From: Saccharothrix carnea
GTDB lineage: Bacteria; Actinomycetota; Actinomycetes; Mycobacteriales; Pseudonocardiaceae
DNA length: 64,000 nt
Assembly (NCBI RefSeq): GCF_003014735.1
Contig: NZ_PYAX01000014.1
Location: forward strand, 121,685-185,684
Direction of reading: 5' to 3'
The position numbers and the translations under genes are program-made. Shown one piece after another: positions 1-9,600 of the stretch. The notes beneath the pieces are model-generated. The model was not told the origin of the DNA. It did not search any database and saw nothing but the letters and a program-made list of their open reading frames with translations. The first letter of the stretch is position 1. The number at the start of each line of letters is the position of its first letter.

Positions 1-1116
1 CTCGGCCGGGTCGTAGCCGGGCTTGCGGTGGATGTCGACACCGCGGGCGAAGTCGGGCGCGCGGCTGTCGTCGGTCCAGTAGTAGTAGGTGAACCACGCG
101 TCGGGCTCGGCCACGACGACCAGCTCGCCGGAGCGTTCGTGGTCGAGGTGGACGGTCGCTTGCCCTTCGCGGTCGAGCACCACGTCGACGCCGGGCAGCT
201 CGGACAGGACCGCTCTGGTGCGCGGGAGGTCGGCCGGGTCGGCGACGTAGACGTGGGCGATCTGGTGGTCGGCCACGCCGAAGGCACGGGAGGTCCACGG
301 GTCGAGCAGTTCCGTGCCGGCCTGGGTGTAGACCTCCAGCAGCCCGGCGCGGCGCAGCGCCCGGTTGATGTCGACCGGTCGGCGCGCGGCGGTGATGCCG
401 TACTCGGACAGCGCCACGACCGTGGCACCGGCCGCTTCGGCGTCGGTGAGCAGCGGGGCGAGCGCGGCGTCCACGTCGGCCGCCGCCCGTGCGGCCTCCG
501 GCCCCGAAGGTCCGAACCGCTGGAGGTCGTAGTCCAGGTGCGGGACGTAGACCAGCAGCAGGTCGGGCCGCTCGGACGCCAGCACGCGGCGGGCCGCGCC
601 GACGATCCACTCGCTGGACTTCAGCGCGGCCGTGGGCCCCCAGTACTGGAACAGCGGGAAGTCACCCAGCTCGGCGACCAGCCGGTCGTGCAGGGCGGGT
701 GGGCGCACGTAGGCGTCGGGCGACTTGCGGCCGTCCGCGTGGTAGATCGGGCGCGGGGTGACCGTGATGTCGGTGGAGGCGCCCATGGCGTACCACCAGC
801 AGATGTTCGCGGCGGTGTAGCCGGGGTGGGCGCGGCGGGCGGTCTCCCACAGCTTCTCCCCCTGCACGAGCCGGTTGTGCTGGCGCCACAGGTGGACCTC
901 GCCGAGGTCGCGGAAGTACCAGCCGTTGCCGACGATGCCGTGCTCGGCCGGGGTGAGCCCGGTGAGCAGGGTGGACTGGGCGCTGCACGTCACGGCGGGC
1001 AGCACGGTGCCCAGTTCGGCCTGCCAGCCCCGGCGGCCGAGGCGGGCGAGGTTGGGCATGTGCGGCAGCAGGCCCGGTGTCAGGCCCACGACGTCGATGA
1101 CGACCAACGGGTTCAT
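1..1116 (-). CDS. eboF: Alkaline phosphatase/nucleotide pyrophosphatase-family protein (EboF-type), 3' end outside window
   Basis: The 372 visible residues begin MNPLVVIDVVGLTPGLLPHMPN and look like the type I phosphodiesterase/nucleotide pyrophosphatase fold. The N-terminal Asp (VIDVVG) and the TCSAQSTLLTG segment carrying the catalytic Thr/Ser match the metal and nucleophile positions of that superfamily; later HLDYDLQRFG and the YGITAARRPVDINR segment fit further metal ligands. No stop is reached, so the C-terminus lies off the left edge. The ATG overlaps the stop of the upstream EboE-like gene (ATGA), so the two are translationally coupled. In ebo operons the sixth product is such a phosphatase; its substrate is unknown. 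Family assignment is firm, the role is inferred from neighbours. Confidence 0.8.
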   Translation of the reverse strand, partial: MNPLVVIDVVGLTPGLLPHMPNLARLGRRGWQAELGTVLPAVTCSAQSTLLTGLTPAEHGIVGNGWYFRDLGEVHLWRQHNRLVQGEKLWETARRAHPGYTAANICWWYAMGASTDITVTPRPIYHADGRKSPDAYVRPPALHDRLVAELGDFPLFQYWGPTAALKSSEWIVGAARRVLASERPDLLLVYVPHLDYDLQRFGPSGPEAARAAADVDAALAPLLTDAEAAGATVVALSEYGITAARRPVDINRALRRAGLLEVYTQAGTELLDPWTSRAFGVADHQIAHVYVADPADLPRTRAVLSELPGVDVVLDREGQATVHLDHERSGELVVVAEPDAWFTYYYWTDDSRAPDFARGVDIHRKPGYDPAE

Positions 1117-2219
1117 GCGACGCCTCCGAGGTGGTCGGCCGCCCAGCGCAGTTCGGCGGCGATGCCCGCGGCCAGGTCGTCGACCGGGTCGGGCAGGACG
1201 TTCCAGGTGTAGGTCTCGACCTCGACGTGCGGCACGGCGTCCGCGGTGGACCGGACCGCGTCGACCGCCGTCAGCAGCACGTCGGTGGTCGACGTGAGAG
1301 GGGCGGCGGGCCGGGCGTGCAGCGGCACGTGGAAGTGGACCCGCCACGGGTGTGCGGCGGGCAGGGTGTCGAGCGCTTCGGGCAGGTCGTCGGCGGCGAG
1401 CACCCCGCCGGGCGTGTTCTCCCGGACCTGGTGCAGGTAACGCGGCTCGGCGAACGCGGCGATGGCCCGCCTGCCCTCCTCCGTACCGGGTTCGGCGACC
1501 TCCAGGGCCGCCGACGCCTGCACCTTGACCACGGACAGCCCGCTGCGGCGGATCGCCTTCACCGTCTCGGCCGGGTCGGCGAAGGACACCGCGAGGTGGC
1601 AGGTGTCCAGGCAGATCCCGATGTGGTCGTGGTCGACGCGGTCGGCCAGCCAGGAGACGGCGTCGGCGACGGTGTCGAGCACGCAACCCGGCTCCGGTTC
1701 GACCGCGAGCCTGATCGGCCTGCCGTGCCGGGCCGCCTCGTCGCGCAGGAAGCGGCCGACGATGTCGAGCGAGGCCTGGGCGCGCGCGTCGTCGGCTCGG
1801 GACCACGGCTCGCGCCACGCCAGCGGCAACGTCGAGATGCTGCCGTAGTCCGCGGAGTCGGGCAGCAGGTCCGCGAGCACGACGGCGCACGCGATGGTGT
1901 ACCCGGTGCGCCGGTGGTCGGTCCACGGCGGCTCGTAGACGGAGTGCTTGACCACGTCGTGGTGGAACCCGCCGTACGGGAACGCGTTGAGGGTGCTCAC
2001 CTCCAGTCCCCTGGTCCGCAGGTCCGCCGCCAGGCGGCGTCGGGCCGTCCCGTCCGCGGCGAGGCCGCGGGCGACCGGTTCGGCCAGCCACAGCCCGAGC
2101 GCGAGCGTGTCGACGCCCAACTCCTCCCGGACCGGGACGGCGTAGCGGTCGAGCTGCGCGACCACCCCGGCCAGGTCCTCGGCCGGGTGCACGTTGGTGC
2201 AGTACGCGATGGAACTCAC
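1113..2219 (-). CDS. eboE: EboE-like TIM-barrel metabolite-traffic protein
   Basis: A 368-residue protein with a xylose-isomerase-like (AP endonuclease 2) TIM barrel. It starts near AYCTNVHPAEDL, a typical EboE opening, and has metal-site-like stretches LAVEPEPGCVLDT, GICLDTCHLAVSF and FHVPLHA. I chose the GTG at 2219 because it forms a GTGA overlap with the stop of the TatD gene; the open frame runs further upstream but only inside that gene. EboE proteins are associated with ebo clusters, which in cyanobacteria are needed to move the scytonemin precursor to the periplasm. Enzymatic activity here is unknown. It sits between the TatD hydrolase and the phosphatase in one tightly coupled operon. 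Confidence 0.8.
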   Translation of the reverse strand: MSSIAYCTNVHPAEDLAGVVAQLDRYAVPVREELGVDTLALGLWLAEPVARGLAADGTARRRLAADLRTRGLEVSTLNAFPYGGFHHDVVKHSVYEPPWTDHRRTGYTIACAVVLADLLPDSADYGSISTLPLAWREPWSRADDARAQASLDIVGRFLRDEAARHGRPIRLAVEPEPGCVLDTVADAVSWLADRVDHDHIGICLDTCHLAVSFADPAETVKAIRRSGLSVVKVQASAALEVAEPGTEEGRRAIAAFAEPRYLHQVRENTPGGVLAADDLPEALDTLPAAHPWRVHFHVPLHARPAAPLTSTTDVLLTAVDAVRSTADAVPHVEVETYTWNVLPDPVDDLAAGIAAELRWAADHLGGVA

Positions 2220-3067
2220 GGGCGTTCCCCCCGCAGCACCGAGTTGCCGGCGAACGTGTCCGCGGCCGTGGTGTCGTCGAGCACCAGCCGCCCGCTCTGG
2301 CCGTAGAACTCGACCGGGTTGTGCCACAGCACCTTGTCCACTTCGGACTCCTCGAAGCCGGCCGCGAGCATCGCCAGGCCGGTTCTGTGCGTCTTGAGCG
2401 GGTCGGACCGGCCCCAGTCGGCGGCGGAGTTCACCAGCACCCGGTCCGTGCCGTACTCGCGCAGGATGGCGACCATGCGGTCCTCGTCCATCTTCGTGTC
2501 CGGGTAGATGGAGAAACCCAGCCAGCAACCCGAGTCGGCGACGGCGCGCACCGTCGTCTCGTTCAGGTGGTCCACGAGCACGCGTTCCGGTGGCAGTCCC
2601 GACTCGCGGACGAGGTCGAGCGTGCGGGCCGTGCCCGCGGCCTTGTCCCGGTGGGGTGTGTGCACCAGCGCCGGCAGGTCGTGGCGCACGGCCAGCTCCA
2701 ACTGCCGGGCGAACGCCTCGTCCTCCTCCGGGGTCATCGAGTCGTAGCCGACCTCGCCGACCGCCACCACACCGTCCTTGGCCAGGTAGCGCGGCAGCAC
2801 GTCCAGGACCGGGGTGCAGCGGGGGTCGTTGGCCTCTTTGGGGTTGAGCGCGATCGTGCAGTGGTGCGCGATGCCGAACTGCGCCGCCCGGAACCTCTCC
2901 CAGCCGATCAACGAGTCGAAGTAGTCGGTGAACGACCCGACGTTCGTGCGGGGCTGCCCCAGCCAGAACGCGGGCTCGACCACCGCACGCACACCGGCGG
3001 CGTACATCGCCTCGTAGTCGTCGGTGGTGCGGGAGGTCATGTGGATGTGCGGGTCGAAGATGCGCAT
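2216..3067 (-). CDS. eboB: TatD-family metal-dependent hydrolase (EboB-type)
   Basis: A 283-residue amidohydrolase-superfamily protein. DPHIHMTSRT gives the N-terminal HxH metal pair; AVGEVGYDS supplies the Glu; VHTPHRDK and VDHLNE supply the later His ligands, and VNSAADWG the terminal Asp. The length fits TatD-like hydrolases. The ATG at 3067 shares one base with the stop of the upstream EboA fusion (TGATG), and the gene ends in the GTG of eboE. In ebo operons this position holds EboB. Substrate unknown; TatD proteins elsewhere include nucleases and ester hydrolases, so a small-molecule hydrolase acting on an ebo metabolite is only an inference. Confidence 0.8.
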   Translation of the reverse strand: MRIFDPHIHMTSRTTDDYEAMYAAGVRAVVEPAFWLGQPRTNVGSFTDYFDSLIGWERFRAAQFGIAHHCTIALNPKEANDPRCTPVLDVLPRYLAKDGVVAVGEVGYDSMTPEEDEAFARQLELAVRHDLPALVHTPHRDKAAGTARTLDLVRESGLPPERVLVDHLNETTVRAVADSGCWLGFSIYPDTKMDEDRMVAILREYGTDRVLVNSAADWGRSDPLKTHRTGLAMLAAGFEESEVDKVLWHNPVEFYGQSGRLVLDDTTAADTFAGNSVLRGERP

Positions 3068-4494
3068 CAGGTTTCGCTCCTCAGCAGGTCCAGCGCGTCC
3101 TGGGGCACGGCACGCCCGGCGGCACGGCGTTCGTCGGCGTACGCGGCGACCATGCGCTCCAGCTCCGCGTCCACGCGCCGGTCCAGTCCGGCGACGGCGG
3201 CGAGGGGAATGCCCAGGAACAGGCACTTGAGCACCCCGTGACGCCAGGTGTGGTCGTCCAGGTGTCGTGCGGCGAACGGCCCGAGCGCCGCCGCGACGAG
3301 CCTCGTGTCGTTGCTGCGCAACGCGTCCTTGACGAGGTCGACCCCCGCCGCGGGCGCCTTGTCGCCGACCGAGGCGAGCGCGCGCAGAACGCCACGGCGT
3401 TCGGCGTCGTCGCCGAAGCGGTAGAGCGAGAGCAGCTCGGCCGCCAGCTCGTCCGGACCGGTCGTGGCCGCGAGCGCGACCAGCAGCGTGGTGCGGGCGC
3501 GGTCGTCGACCGTGCCGTGCACCACGCCGAGCGGGTCGGACGCGCCGTGCAGCGGCTGCCTGCCCACCGCTCGGCCGACCGCGGGGAAGAACGTCCGGAT
3601 CGACACCGGGTCGGCCCGCACGGTGCGCTCGGCCTCCGCCAGCCAGGGGTGCTCGGCCACCGGCTTGGACGACGCCTCGCGCAGCGCGCCCAGGGCTCGG
3701 CGGGCCACGTCGGGTGCGGCGTGGCTGTGCCGGGGCAGCTCGACGGCGGCGAGCCCGGTGTACCCGATCTCGTCCAGCGCGGCGAGCGTGGCGGCCAGGT
3801 CCAGTTCGCCCTCGCCGAACTCCAGGTGCTCGTGCACGCCGGGCAGCATGTCGTCCAGCTGCACGTTCAGCAGCAGGTCACCGGCAAGGCGGACGCAGTC
3901 GGCCGCGTCCCGCGGCTCGACCGCTACGCAGTGGCCCACGTCCAGGGTGATGCCGAGCAGGGCGGGCGACCCGAGCTCCTCGCGCAGCCGCAGTGCCTGG
4001 TCGAGGCGTTCGACCAGCATGCCGGGTTCGGGTTCAAGCGCGATCGGCACACCGCGCTCGGCCGCGCCCTCCAGGACCGCCGTGACACCGGACCGCATCC
4101 GCTGCCACGCCTCGTCCTCGTCCACGCCCGCCGGCACCACGCCGGACCAGAAGGAGACGCAGTCCGCGCCCAGGCCGGCCGCGATGTCCACGGCGCGCAG
4201 CAGGAAGTCCACCCGGACCTCCTGGGCATCGCTGACGAGCGTCGGGTGGTGCTTGCGCCACGGGTCGAGCAGGAACCGCGCGCCGGTCTCCACCACGACG
4301 CCGAGGTCGAGGCGGTCGAGGCGGGTGGCGAGCTTCTCCACCTGCCGCGACAGGTCCGGGGCGAACGGGTCGAGGTGGTGGTGGTCGAGGGTGAGCGCGA
4401 CCCCGGTGTAGCCGAGGTCGGCGATCACCGCGAGCGCGTCGTCCAGCCGGTGGTTGGCGAACCCGTTGGTGCCGAATCCGAGTCGGAACGTCAT
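3067..4494 (-). CDS. eboA: Sugar-phosphate isomerase-like TIM barrel fused to an EboA domain
   Basis: A 475-residue two-domain protein. Residues about 1-270 form a xylose-isomerase-like TIM barrel (GFGTNGFANH start, IALEPEPGM, LGITLDVGHC, NVQLDDMLPG, AAVELPRHSH), with His/Glu/Asp residues placed as in divalent-metal isomerases. Residues about 300-475 resemble EboA: an all-helical, HEAT-like region with ELLSLYRFGD, FGPFAARHLDDHTWRHGVLKCLFLG-type sequence (here beginning LGPFAARHL) and an Ala/Leu/Arg-rich end. The longer upstream open frame belongs to the UbiA gene; ATG 4494 overlaps its stop by four bases. Joining the two domains in one chain suggests the barrel works on the metabolite handled by EboA. 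Confidence 0.75.
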   Translation of the reverse strand: MTFRLGFGTNGFANHRLDDALAVIADLGYTGVALTLDHHHLDPFAPDLSRQVEKLATRLDRLDLGVVVETGARFLLDPWRKHHPTLVSDAQEVRVDFLLRAVDIAAGLGADCVSFWSGVVPAGVDEDEAWQRMRSGVTAVLEGAAERGVPIALEPEPGMLVERLDQALRLREELGSPALLGITLDVGHCVAVEPRDAADCVRLAGDLLLNVQLDDMLPGVHEHLEFGEGELDLAATLAALDEIGYTGLAAVELPRHSHAAPDVARRALGALREASSKPVAEHPWLAEAERTVRADPVSIRTFFPAVGRAVGRQPLHGASDPLGVVHGTVDDRARTTLLVALAATTGPDELAAELLSLYRFGDDAERRGVLRALASVGDKAPAAGVDLVKDALRSNDTRLVAAALGPFAARHLDDHTWRHGVLKCLFLGIPLAAVAGLDRRVDAELERMVAAYADERRAAGRAVPQDALDLLRSET

Positions 4495-5345
4495 GTGGGG
4501 CCCACCTTCCGGCTCAACGCTCGGGCGAGGGGCAGGACGAGCGCGAGCGCCGCGGCGACGAGCGGTGATCCGGCCCTTGCCACGAGCGCGCTCTGCAACG
4601 GGACCATGCCGTGGATGCCTGTCCTGGTCGCCGATCGGACCGCCCGGGCACCGGGTTCGCGCACCGCGGCCAGTTGGGCACGCCCGACCGTGGCGGCGTA
4701 CGCCACGGCACCCGCGACCGCGCCCAGCCGGTGCTGCCACGTCCTCCCGGGTCGGGCGAGGACGGCCGCCGTGGTCGCGGTGGTGCCGCCGAGCACCGCC
4801 TTCGCGGTGGCCGGCGACGTGCCGTGGACCTCGCCGCGCGACAGCACCGTGACGCCGAGGGTGTGGCCGGCCAGGACGGTGGCGGCGGGCAGCGCGGCCG
4901 GCGCCCGCAGCCGACCGGCGCCCAGCAGGACGTCCAGTCCCCGGCACGCGGCCATGGCGAGCGGTCCGGCCGCCGTGTCCTTCAGCACCGTGTCGTAGGA
5001 CCACACCGCCGCCGCCAACGGCACCGCGACCGCCACCGCGTCCCGGCCACCGGCCACCGCGGCGAGGCCGAGTCCGGTCGCGGTGAGCGCCGTGGCGGTG
5101 GCGAGCGCGGCACGCGGGCTCACGCGGCCGGACGGGATCGGGCGCTCGGGGCGTTCGGTCGCGTCCAGCTCGCGGTCGGACCAGTCGTTGAGCGCCATCC
5201 CCGACCAGTACAGCGCCACCGACGCCAACGGCAGCAGCAAGCGCCTGCCCCGTAACGGCACACCGGCCGCAGCGGCGCCGGCGAACGTGTCGCCCAGCAC
5301 CGTCAACGCGGCCGGTGCCCGCACCAACTCCGCGTACGCCCTCAC
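4491..5345 (-). CDS. eboC: UbiA-family prenyltransferase (EboC/SCO3242-type)
   Basis: A 284-residue integral membrane protein with several hydrophobic helices. It carries the first aspartate-rich motif of UbiA enzymes (ALNDWSDRELDATERPERP, the NDxxDxxxD signature with the following RPIPSGR). The second motif is degenerate, SYDTVLKDTAAGPLAM giving the DTxxKD pattern. UbiA proteins transfer a prenyl or other lipid-linked group onto an acceptor in the membrane. The GTG at 5345 overlaps the stop of the inositol-phosphate synthase gene as GTGA. The gene order (cyclase, UbiA, EboA, TatD, EboE, phosphatase) supports the EboC call; acceptor and donor are unknown. Confidence 0.8.
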   Translation of the reverse strand: MRAYAELVRAPAALTVLGDTFAGAAAAGVPLRGRRLLLPLASVALYWSGMALNDWSDRELDATERPERPIPSGRVSPRAALATATALTATGLGLAAVAGGRDAVAVAVPLAAAVWSYDTVLKDTAAGPLAMAACRGLDVLLGAGRLRAPAALPAATVLAGHTLGVTVLSRGEVHGTSPATAKAVLGGTTATTAAVLARPGRTWQHRLGAVAGAVAYAATVGRAQLAAVREPGARAVRSATRTGIHGMVPLQSALVARAGSPLVAAALALVLPLARALSRKVGPT

Positions 5346-6499
5346 GTCAGCTCCCCCGCCCACCGGTACAGCTCGCGGGCCTGCTCGGCGAACCGGTGCT
5401 CGTCACTGCCCAACGGGTCCTTGAAGAAGAACGCCAGCGCGCCCAGCGCACCCACCTGGCCGGCGGCGTGCGCCGCGGCGACCAGCCGGGCCAGGTCCAG
5501 CACGAGCGGCGCGGCCAGCGAGGAGTCCAGCCCGGTCCACGTCAGCTGCAGGGACATGCGTGCGCCGAGGAACCCCTCGAACGACACGTGATCCCACGCC
5601 GTCTTCTGCTCACCCAGGTCCGGCACGTTGTCGATGTGCAGCGGCGCGGTGACGCCGTCGCCGAGCAGCGCGGCCAGCCCGCGCGCCTTCGACTCCAGCT
5701 TGCTGTCGGCGTGCGCCGGGTCCTCCAACGTCGCGCCGTCACCTCCCCCGAGCAGGTTCGTGCCCGCCCAGGACCGCACCCGCAACGCCCGCGCGGTGAA
5801 CATCGGCGCCAGCACCGTCCGCAGCAACGTCTCCCCCGTCTTGCCGTCCCGGCCCGCGTACGGCAGCCGCTCGCGGCGGGCGAGTTCGTCCAGCGCGGGC
5901 AGGGCGATGCCGGTGGACGGGGTGAAGTCGACGAACGGGCAGCCCGCCGTGAGCGCCGCGTACGCCGCCACCGAACTGGGCGGCAACACCGCGCGTGTCG
6001 GGTCGGCCAACGCCTCCTCCAACGCGGCCAGGTCGTCGTGCTCGGGCGTGGCGGGCACCGGTGGTTCGGTCGAGGACACGTTGACCACGACGACCCGCGC
6101 CAAGCCGTGCCGCTCGCGGAAGCCGGTGATGTCGGCGGCGAGCCGACCTGCCGCCTCCGCCTGGCTGCCCCGGTGCGTGACGGGGTGGTACCCGGGTCGG
6201 ACCTCGGCGTCGGCCGCGTGCAGTCGGTCGGTGATCGCGCCGAGCAGGCGGTGCGGCAGCACGCCGCTGTCCGCCAACTGCTCGGCGCGCTTGACCAGCG
6301 GTGTGTCGACCACGTCGTGCCCGCCGACGACCAGGTCGGCCCAGCCCGGCAGTGGGACACCGGCGAACTCCGGCCGTTCGGTGACGCAGCCTGTCGGCGG
6401 CGTCAGGCCCGCCCGCAGTGCGAGCAACCCGCTGATCGCCGTCGTCGCGACCGATCCGCGTGCCCCGATCAGCCACAGCCCGGTGGGTTCGTCCGTCAT
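5342..6499 (-). CDS. Inositol-3-phosphate synthase family protein (first gene of ebo operon)
   Basis: A 385-residue protein with the N-terminal Rossmann motif LIGARGSVATTAISGL (GxxGxxx), VNVSSTEPP, a PFVDFTPSTGIALPAL segment and GRDGKTGETLLRTVLAP, the NAD-binding and active-site signatures of myo-inositol-1-phosphate synthases; WAGTNLLGGGDGATLEDP follows. These enzymes cyclise glucose-6-phosphate to inositol-3-phosphate. ATG 6499 is preceded by GGAGGGG at good spacing. A divergent family member could cyclise another sugar phosphate. In cyanobacterial and proteobacterial ebo operons the cyclase slot (EboD) is a dehydroquinate-synthase-like enzyme, so this is a plausible functional substitute. 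It is the promoter-proximal gene of the six-gene unit. Confidence 0.85.
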   Translation of the reverse strand: MTDEPTGLWLIGARGSVATTAISGLLALRAGLTPPTGCVTERPEFAGVPLPGWADLVVGGHDVVDTPLVKRAEQLADSGVLPHRLLGAITDRLHAADAEVRPGYHPVTHRGSQAEAAGRLAADITGFRERHGLARVVVVNVSSTEPPVPATPEHDDLAALEEALADPTRAVLPPSSVAAYAALTAGCPFVDFTPSTGIALPALDELARRERLPYAGRDGKTGETLLRTVLAPMFTARALRVRSWAGTNLLGGGDGATLEDPAHADSKLESKARGLAALLGDGVTAPLHIDNVPDLGEQKTAWDHVSFEGFLGARMSLQLTWTGLDSSLAAPLVLDLARLVAAAHAAGQVGALGALAFFFKDPLGSDEHRFAEQARELYRWAGELT

Positions 6500-6537
6500 T
6501 GGCACCCCTCCTTCGCCAGCTCCACTGAAAACCGGTC

Positions 6538-6579
6538 ACCGATCGGTGCCGGGACGCGGAGGTCCCGGCACCGATCGGT
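6538..6579 (-). terminator. Strong 18-bp hairpin between the ThuA gene and the ebo operon
   Basis: Perfect inverted repeat: arms 6538-6555 and 6562-6579 (ACCGATCGGTGCCGGGAC and its complement) around a six-base loop. It lies after the stop of the large ThuA/PQQ gene and 39 bases before the ATG of the inositol-phosphate synthase, so it most likely ends the sugar operon. No U tract is evident, as is common in actinomycetes. It also falls in the 5' leader of the ebo operon, so a role there cannot be excluded. Confidence 0.7.
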
Positions 6580-6616
6580 CGGGGATGCGGTCCGGCAACC
6601 GCTCCCACGTGCGGGT

Positions 6617-6644
6617 CGGCCGGAGCCCCGGAGGACTCCGGCCG
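6617..6644 (-). terminator. Second hairpin just after the ThuA gene stop
   Basis: Nine-base perfect arms (CGGCCGGAG at 6617-6625, CTCCGGCCG at 6636-6644) with a ten-base loop, seven bases past the stop codon of the ThuA/PQQ gene. With the longer hairpin downstream it makes a tandem terminator. Confidence 0.55.
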
Positions 6645-6650
6645 CCGCGG

Positions 6651-9600
6651 TCAGCTACCGCCCGCCTGGCTCCGCAGCGCCGCGATCACCACGTCGGTGT
6701 CGGCGACGAGCAGGTCGCGCACGGCGCGGTCGCCCACCCTGCGGGAGACCGCGTGGCGGAAGCTCTCCAGCTCCTCGATCGCCTTGCCGGTCCTGCCCTC
6801 GAACAGCAGCCGGCGGGCGTCGTCCAGGTCGCGGTCGAGGCCCCGTGCGGTGGACGACGGGATCCGTCGTTCCGCGGCGAACCGGTCGACCATCGCCTGG
6901 AGGTCGGGCAGCGAGGTGGTGACGGTGAACGACACCGCCACGTCCCGCTTGTTGCCCGCCTTGTCGGTCGCGGTCAGCGCCAGGGTGTGCGCGCCGAGCG
7001 CGAGGGTGTGCATGGTGATGGTCGTGCCCGAGGTGACGGCTCTGCCGTCGAGCGTGGCGGTGACCGACGCGATCCCGGAGGTGGTGTCGTCGGCCTGCCA
7101 GGAGACCGCCTTGTCCTCGGAGTGGCCGTAGCTCACGCCGTCGTGCAGGCCGGTGACCTTCACCGCCGGCGCGCTCGCGTCCACCTTCACCGTCACCGAA
7201 CCGGCCTGGGACGTGTTGCCGCGCACGTCCGTGGCCCGGTAGTGCACCGCGTGCGTGCCGTCGCCGGTGACCGGGAACGGCGCGGTGTACCGCGCCCACT
7301 CGCCGTCGCCGACGCGGTACTCGGTGCGGGCCACGCCGGACCCGGCGTCCGCCGCGGTGATGGTCACCGTGGGCGGGGTGGTCCACCAGCCGTCCGCGCC
7401 GTTGGGCTCGGCCGGGTCCACCGTCGCGGTGACCTCCGGCGCGGTCGTGTCGACGCCGGTCACCCGGAACCAGTCGAAGTCGACCGTCACCGGGCCCATG
7501 GTCTGGCTCGGGCCGATCGCCATCAGCCCGAACCCGGCGTTCGGCACGTCGTTGGTGACCGGGTCGCCGAGCGAGGTCCAGTTGGTGCCGCCGTCGCTGA
7601 TCTCGCCGCTGTAGGCGTTGCCGGTCTTCTTCAACCGCAGGTGCCACCACCCGCTCTCCGGCGTGCCGATCAGCAGGGATCGGTTGCCGCCGTCGCCGAA
7701 CGAGCCGTTGTTCTCGGAGACGAGCTCCGCGCCCAGGCTCACGGCCTGACCCGGGGCGTTGCGCGCGACGACGTCGAACTTCACGTAGTCGTCGTCGTTG
7801 CCGTACACCATGAACCCGGCCAGCTGCCACTGCTCGACCAGCGGCGCGGCGATCCTCGTCTCCAGCGTCCAGTCGCCCTCGGGTGCGTTCTGGAGGATGA
7901 AGTTGCGCGGGTTGTCGTTGTTGCCGCCGTTGATGTCGCCGGGCAGCGTCTCGATGCTCAGCAGGCCGTCGGCCACGCTCATCGACGCGAGGTCCGGCCG
8001 GACGACGGAGTCCCAGCGGCAGCCGTCGAGCCGGTCACCGTCGAACTCGTCGTCGATCGGGAGGTCCGGGTCCGGGGTGTCGCAGGTGATCGGCGGCATC
8101 GGCGCGGTGCGCACGACGACCGGGGTGGACACCTTCTTGGACCGGCCCGCGGCGTCGGTGACCGTCACCGACGCGTGGTAGGTGCCGTTGCGGGCGTAGG
8201 TGTGCTCGACCGTGGCGCCCGACGCGGTGGTGCCGTCGCCGAGGTCCCACGCGTAGGTGAACGGCGCGTCGTTCTCCGGGTCGCTCGCCGTGGCGGTGAG
8301 CTCGGTGGTGAACGGCGCGGCGCCGGTCACCGGATCGGCGGTGACGACCACGTGCGGTGCGGCGTTGACCGACACGCCCTTGCCGATGAACGTGAACGAG
8401 TCGAGCGTGAACCGGTTGGCCGGGCCGCGGAACACCGCGACCAGCTCCATGGTGCCACCGGGGTCGGTGACCGCCACGTCCGGCGCGGTGGCGTACCGGT
8501 CGAGGCCGCCGGTCTCCGGCACCGCGATGGTGGCCAGCAGGTCCCCGGTCGGCGAGTCCTCGCGCAGTTCGATCGAGCCGCCCGCGCCCGCGGACGCCAC
8601 CCTTGCGGTGACGCGGTCGATCTGGTGCAGGTTCACCGGCGTGAAGGCGATCCAGTCGCCGTCGCCGAGGTCGCCGACCCGCTTGCCGGACTCGGCGGCG
8701 GGGTCGGGTGCGACGATGACACCCGAGGACTCCTGGTGGAACTCGGCCTGCTTGTGCTTGGGCTGGATCACCGCGAGGTCGCGGCCGACCAGCGGCGGCA
8801 GGGTGCCGGCACCGCGGTCGGTGTAGGACGCGTCGACGGAGTAGAAGATGTCCGCGTCGGCGTGGCCCTCGTCGACCAGGGTGGCGAACTCGCCCTCGCA
8901 AGCGTGGATCGGGTCGATCGGGTGCGCGTGCGCCTCGTGGCCGAGCGCGGGTTGCAGGACCGCCTTCGAGCAGTCCGGTTGGCCGTCTTCTGGGTCGGTG
9001 ACGTCGAGGTCGAACGCCACCTTGTCGCCGAAGTCGAAGAACCCGCCGTCGACCGGTGAGGTCATCGTCACCGAGGGCGCGGTGTTGCCGACCGTCACCT
9101 GGACGTTGGTCACGCCCGACTTGCCGGACGCGTCGGTCACGGTGAGCTGGGCGTTGTGGACGCCGTTGGACCGGTAGGTGTGCGTCGGCTCGGCCTCGGT
9201 GGACGTGCCGCCGTCGCCGAAGGTCCACGCGTAGGTCAGCGGGGTGCCCTCGGGGTCGGACGACTGCGCGGCCGAGAACTTCACCGGCAGCGGCGCCTGG
9301 CCCGAGGACGGCGTCGCCGTCGCCTTCGCGGTCGGCCGCCGGTTGCCCTGCGTGTAGTCGATCCGGTAGATGCCGGAGTCGGGGTTGTCACGGCCGTAGC
9401 CGCCGCCCCACTCCACGACGTACAGGGCACCGTCCGGACCGAACTTCATGTCCATCGGGGCCAGCGGCGCGGCGCTCTTGAACCACTCGTTGATCTTGAG
9501 CAGGTCGCCCTGGTCGTCCTGCGAGAACGTCCAGAACTTGTTGCGCGCCCAGTCGTAGTAGAACGGCTTGCCGTCGTAGTACTCCGGGAACTTGACGTCC

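Noticed and set aside
5628..9059. 1143-codon plus-strand frame
   Set aside because: It spans the inositol-phosphate synthase, a terminator and the ThuA gene on the other strand; composition is Ser/Arg/Val-rich shadow sequence.
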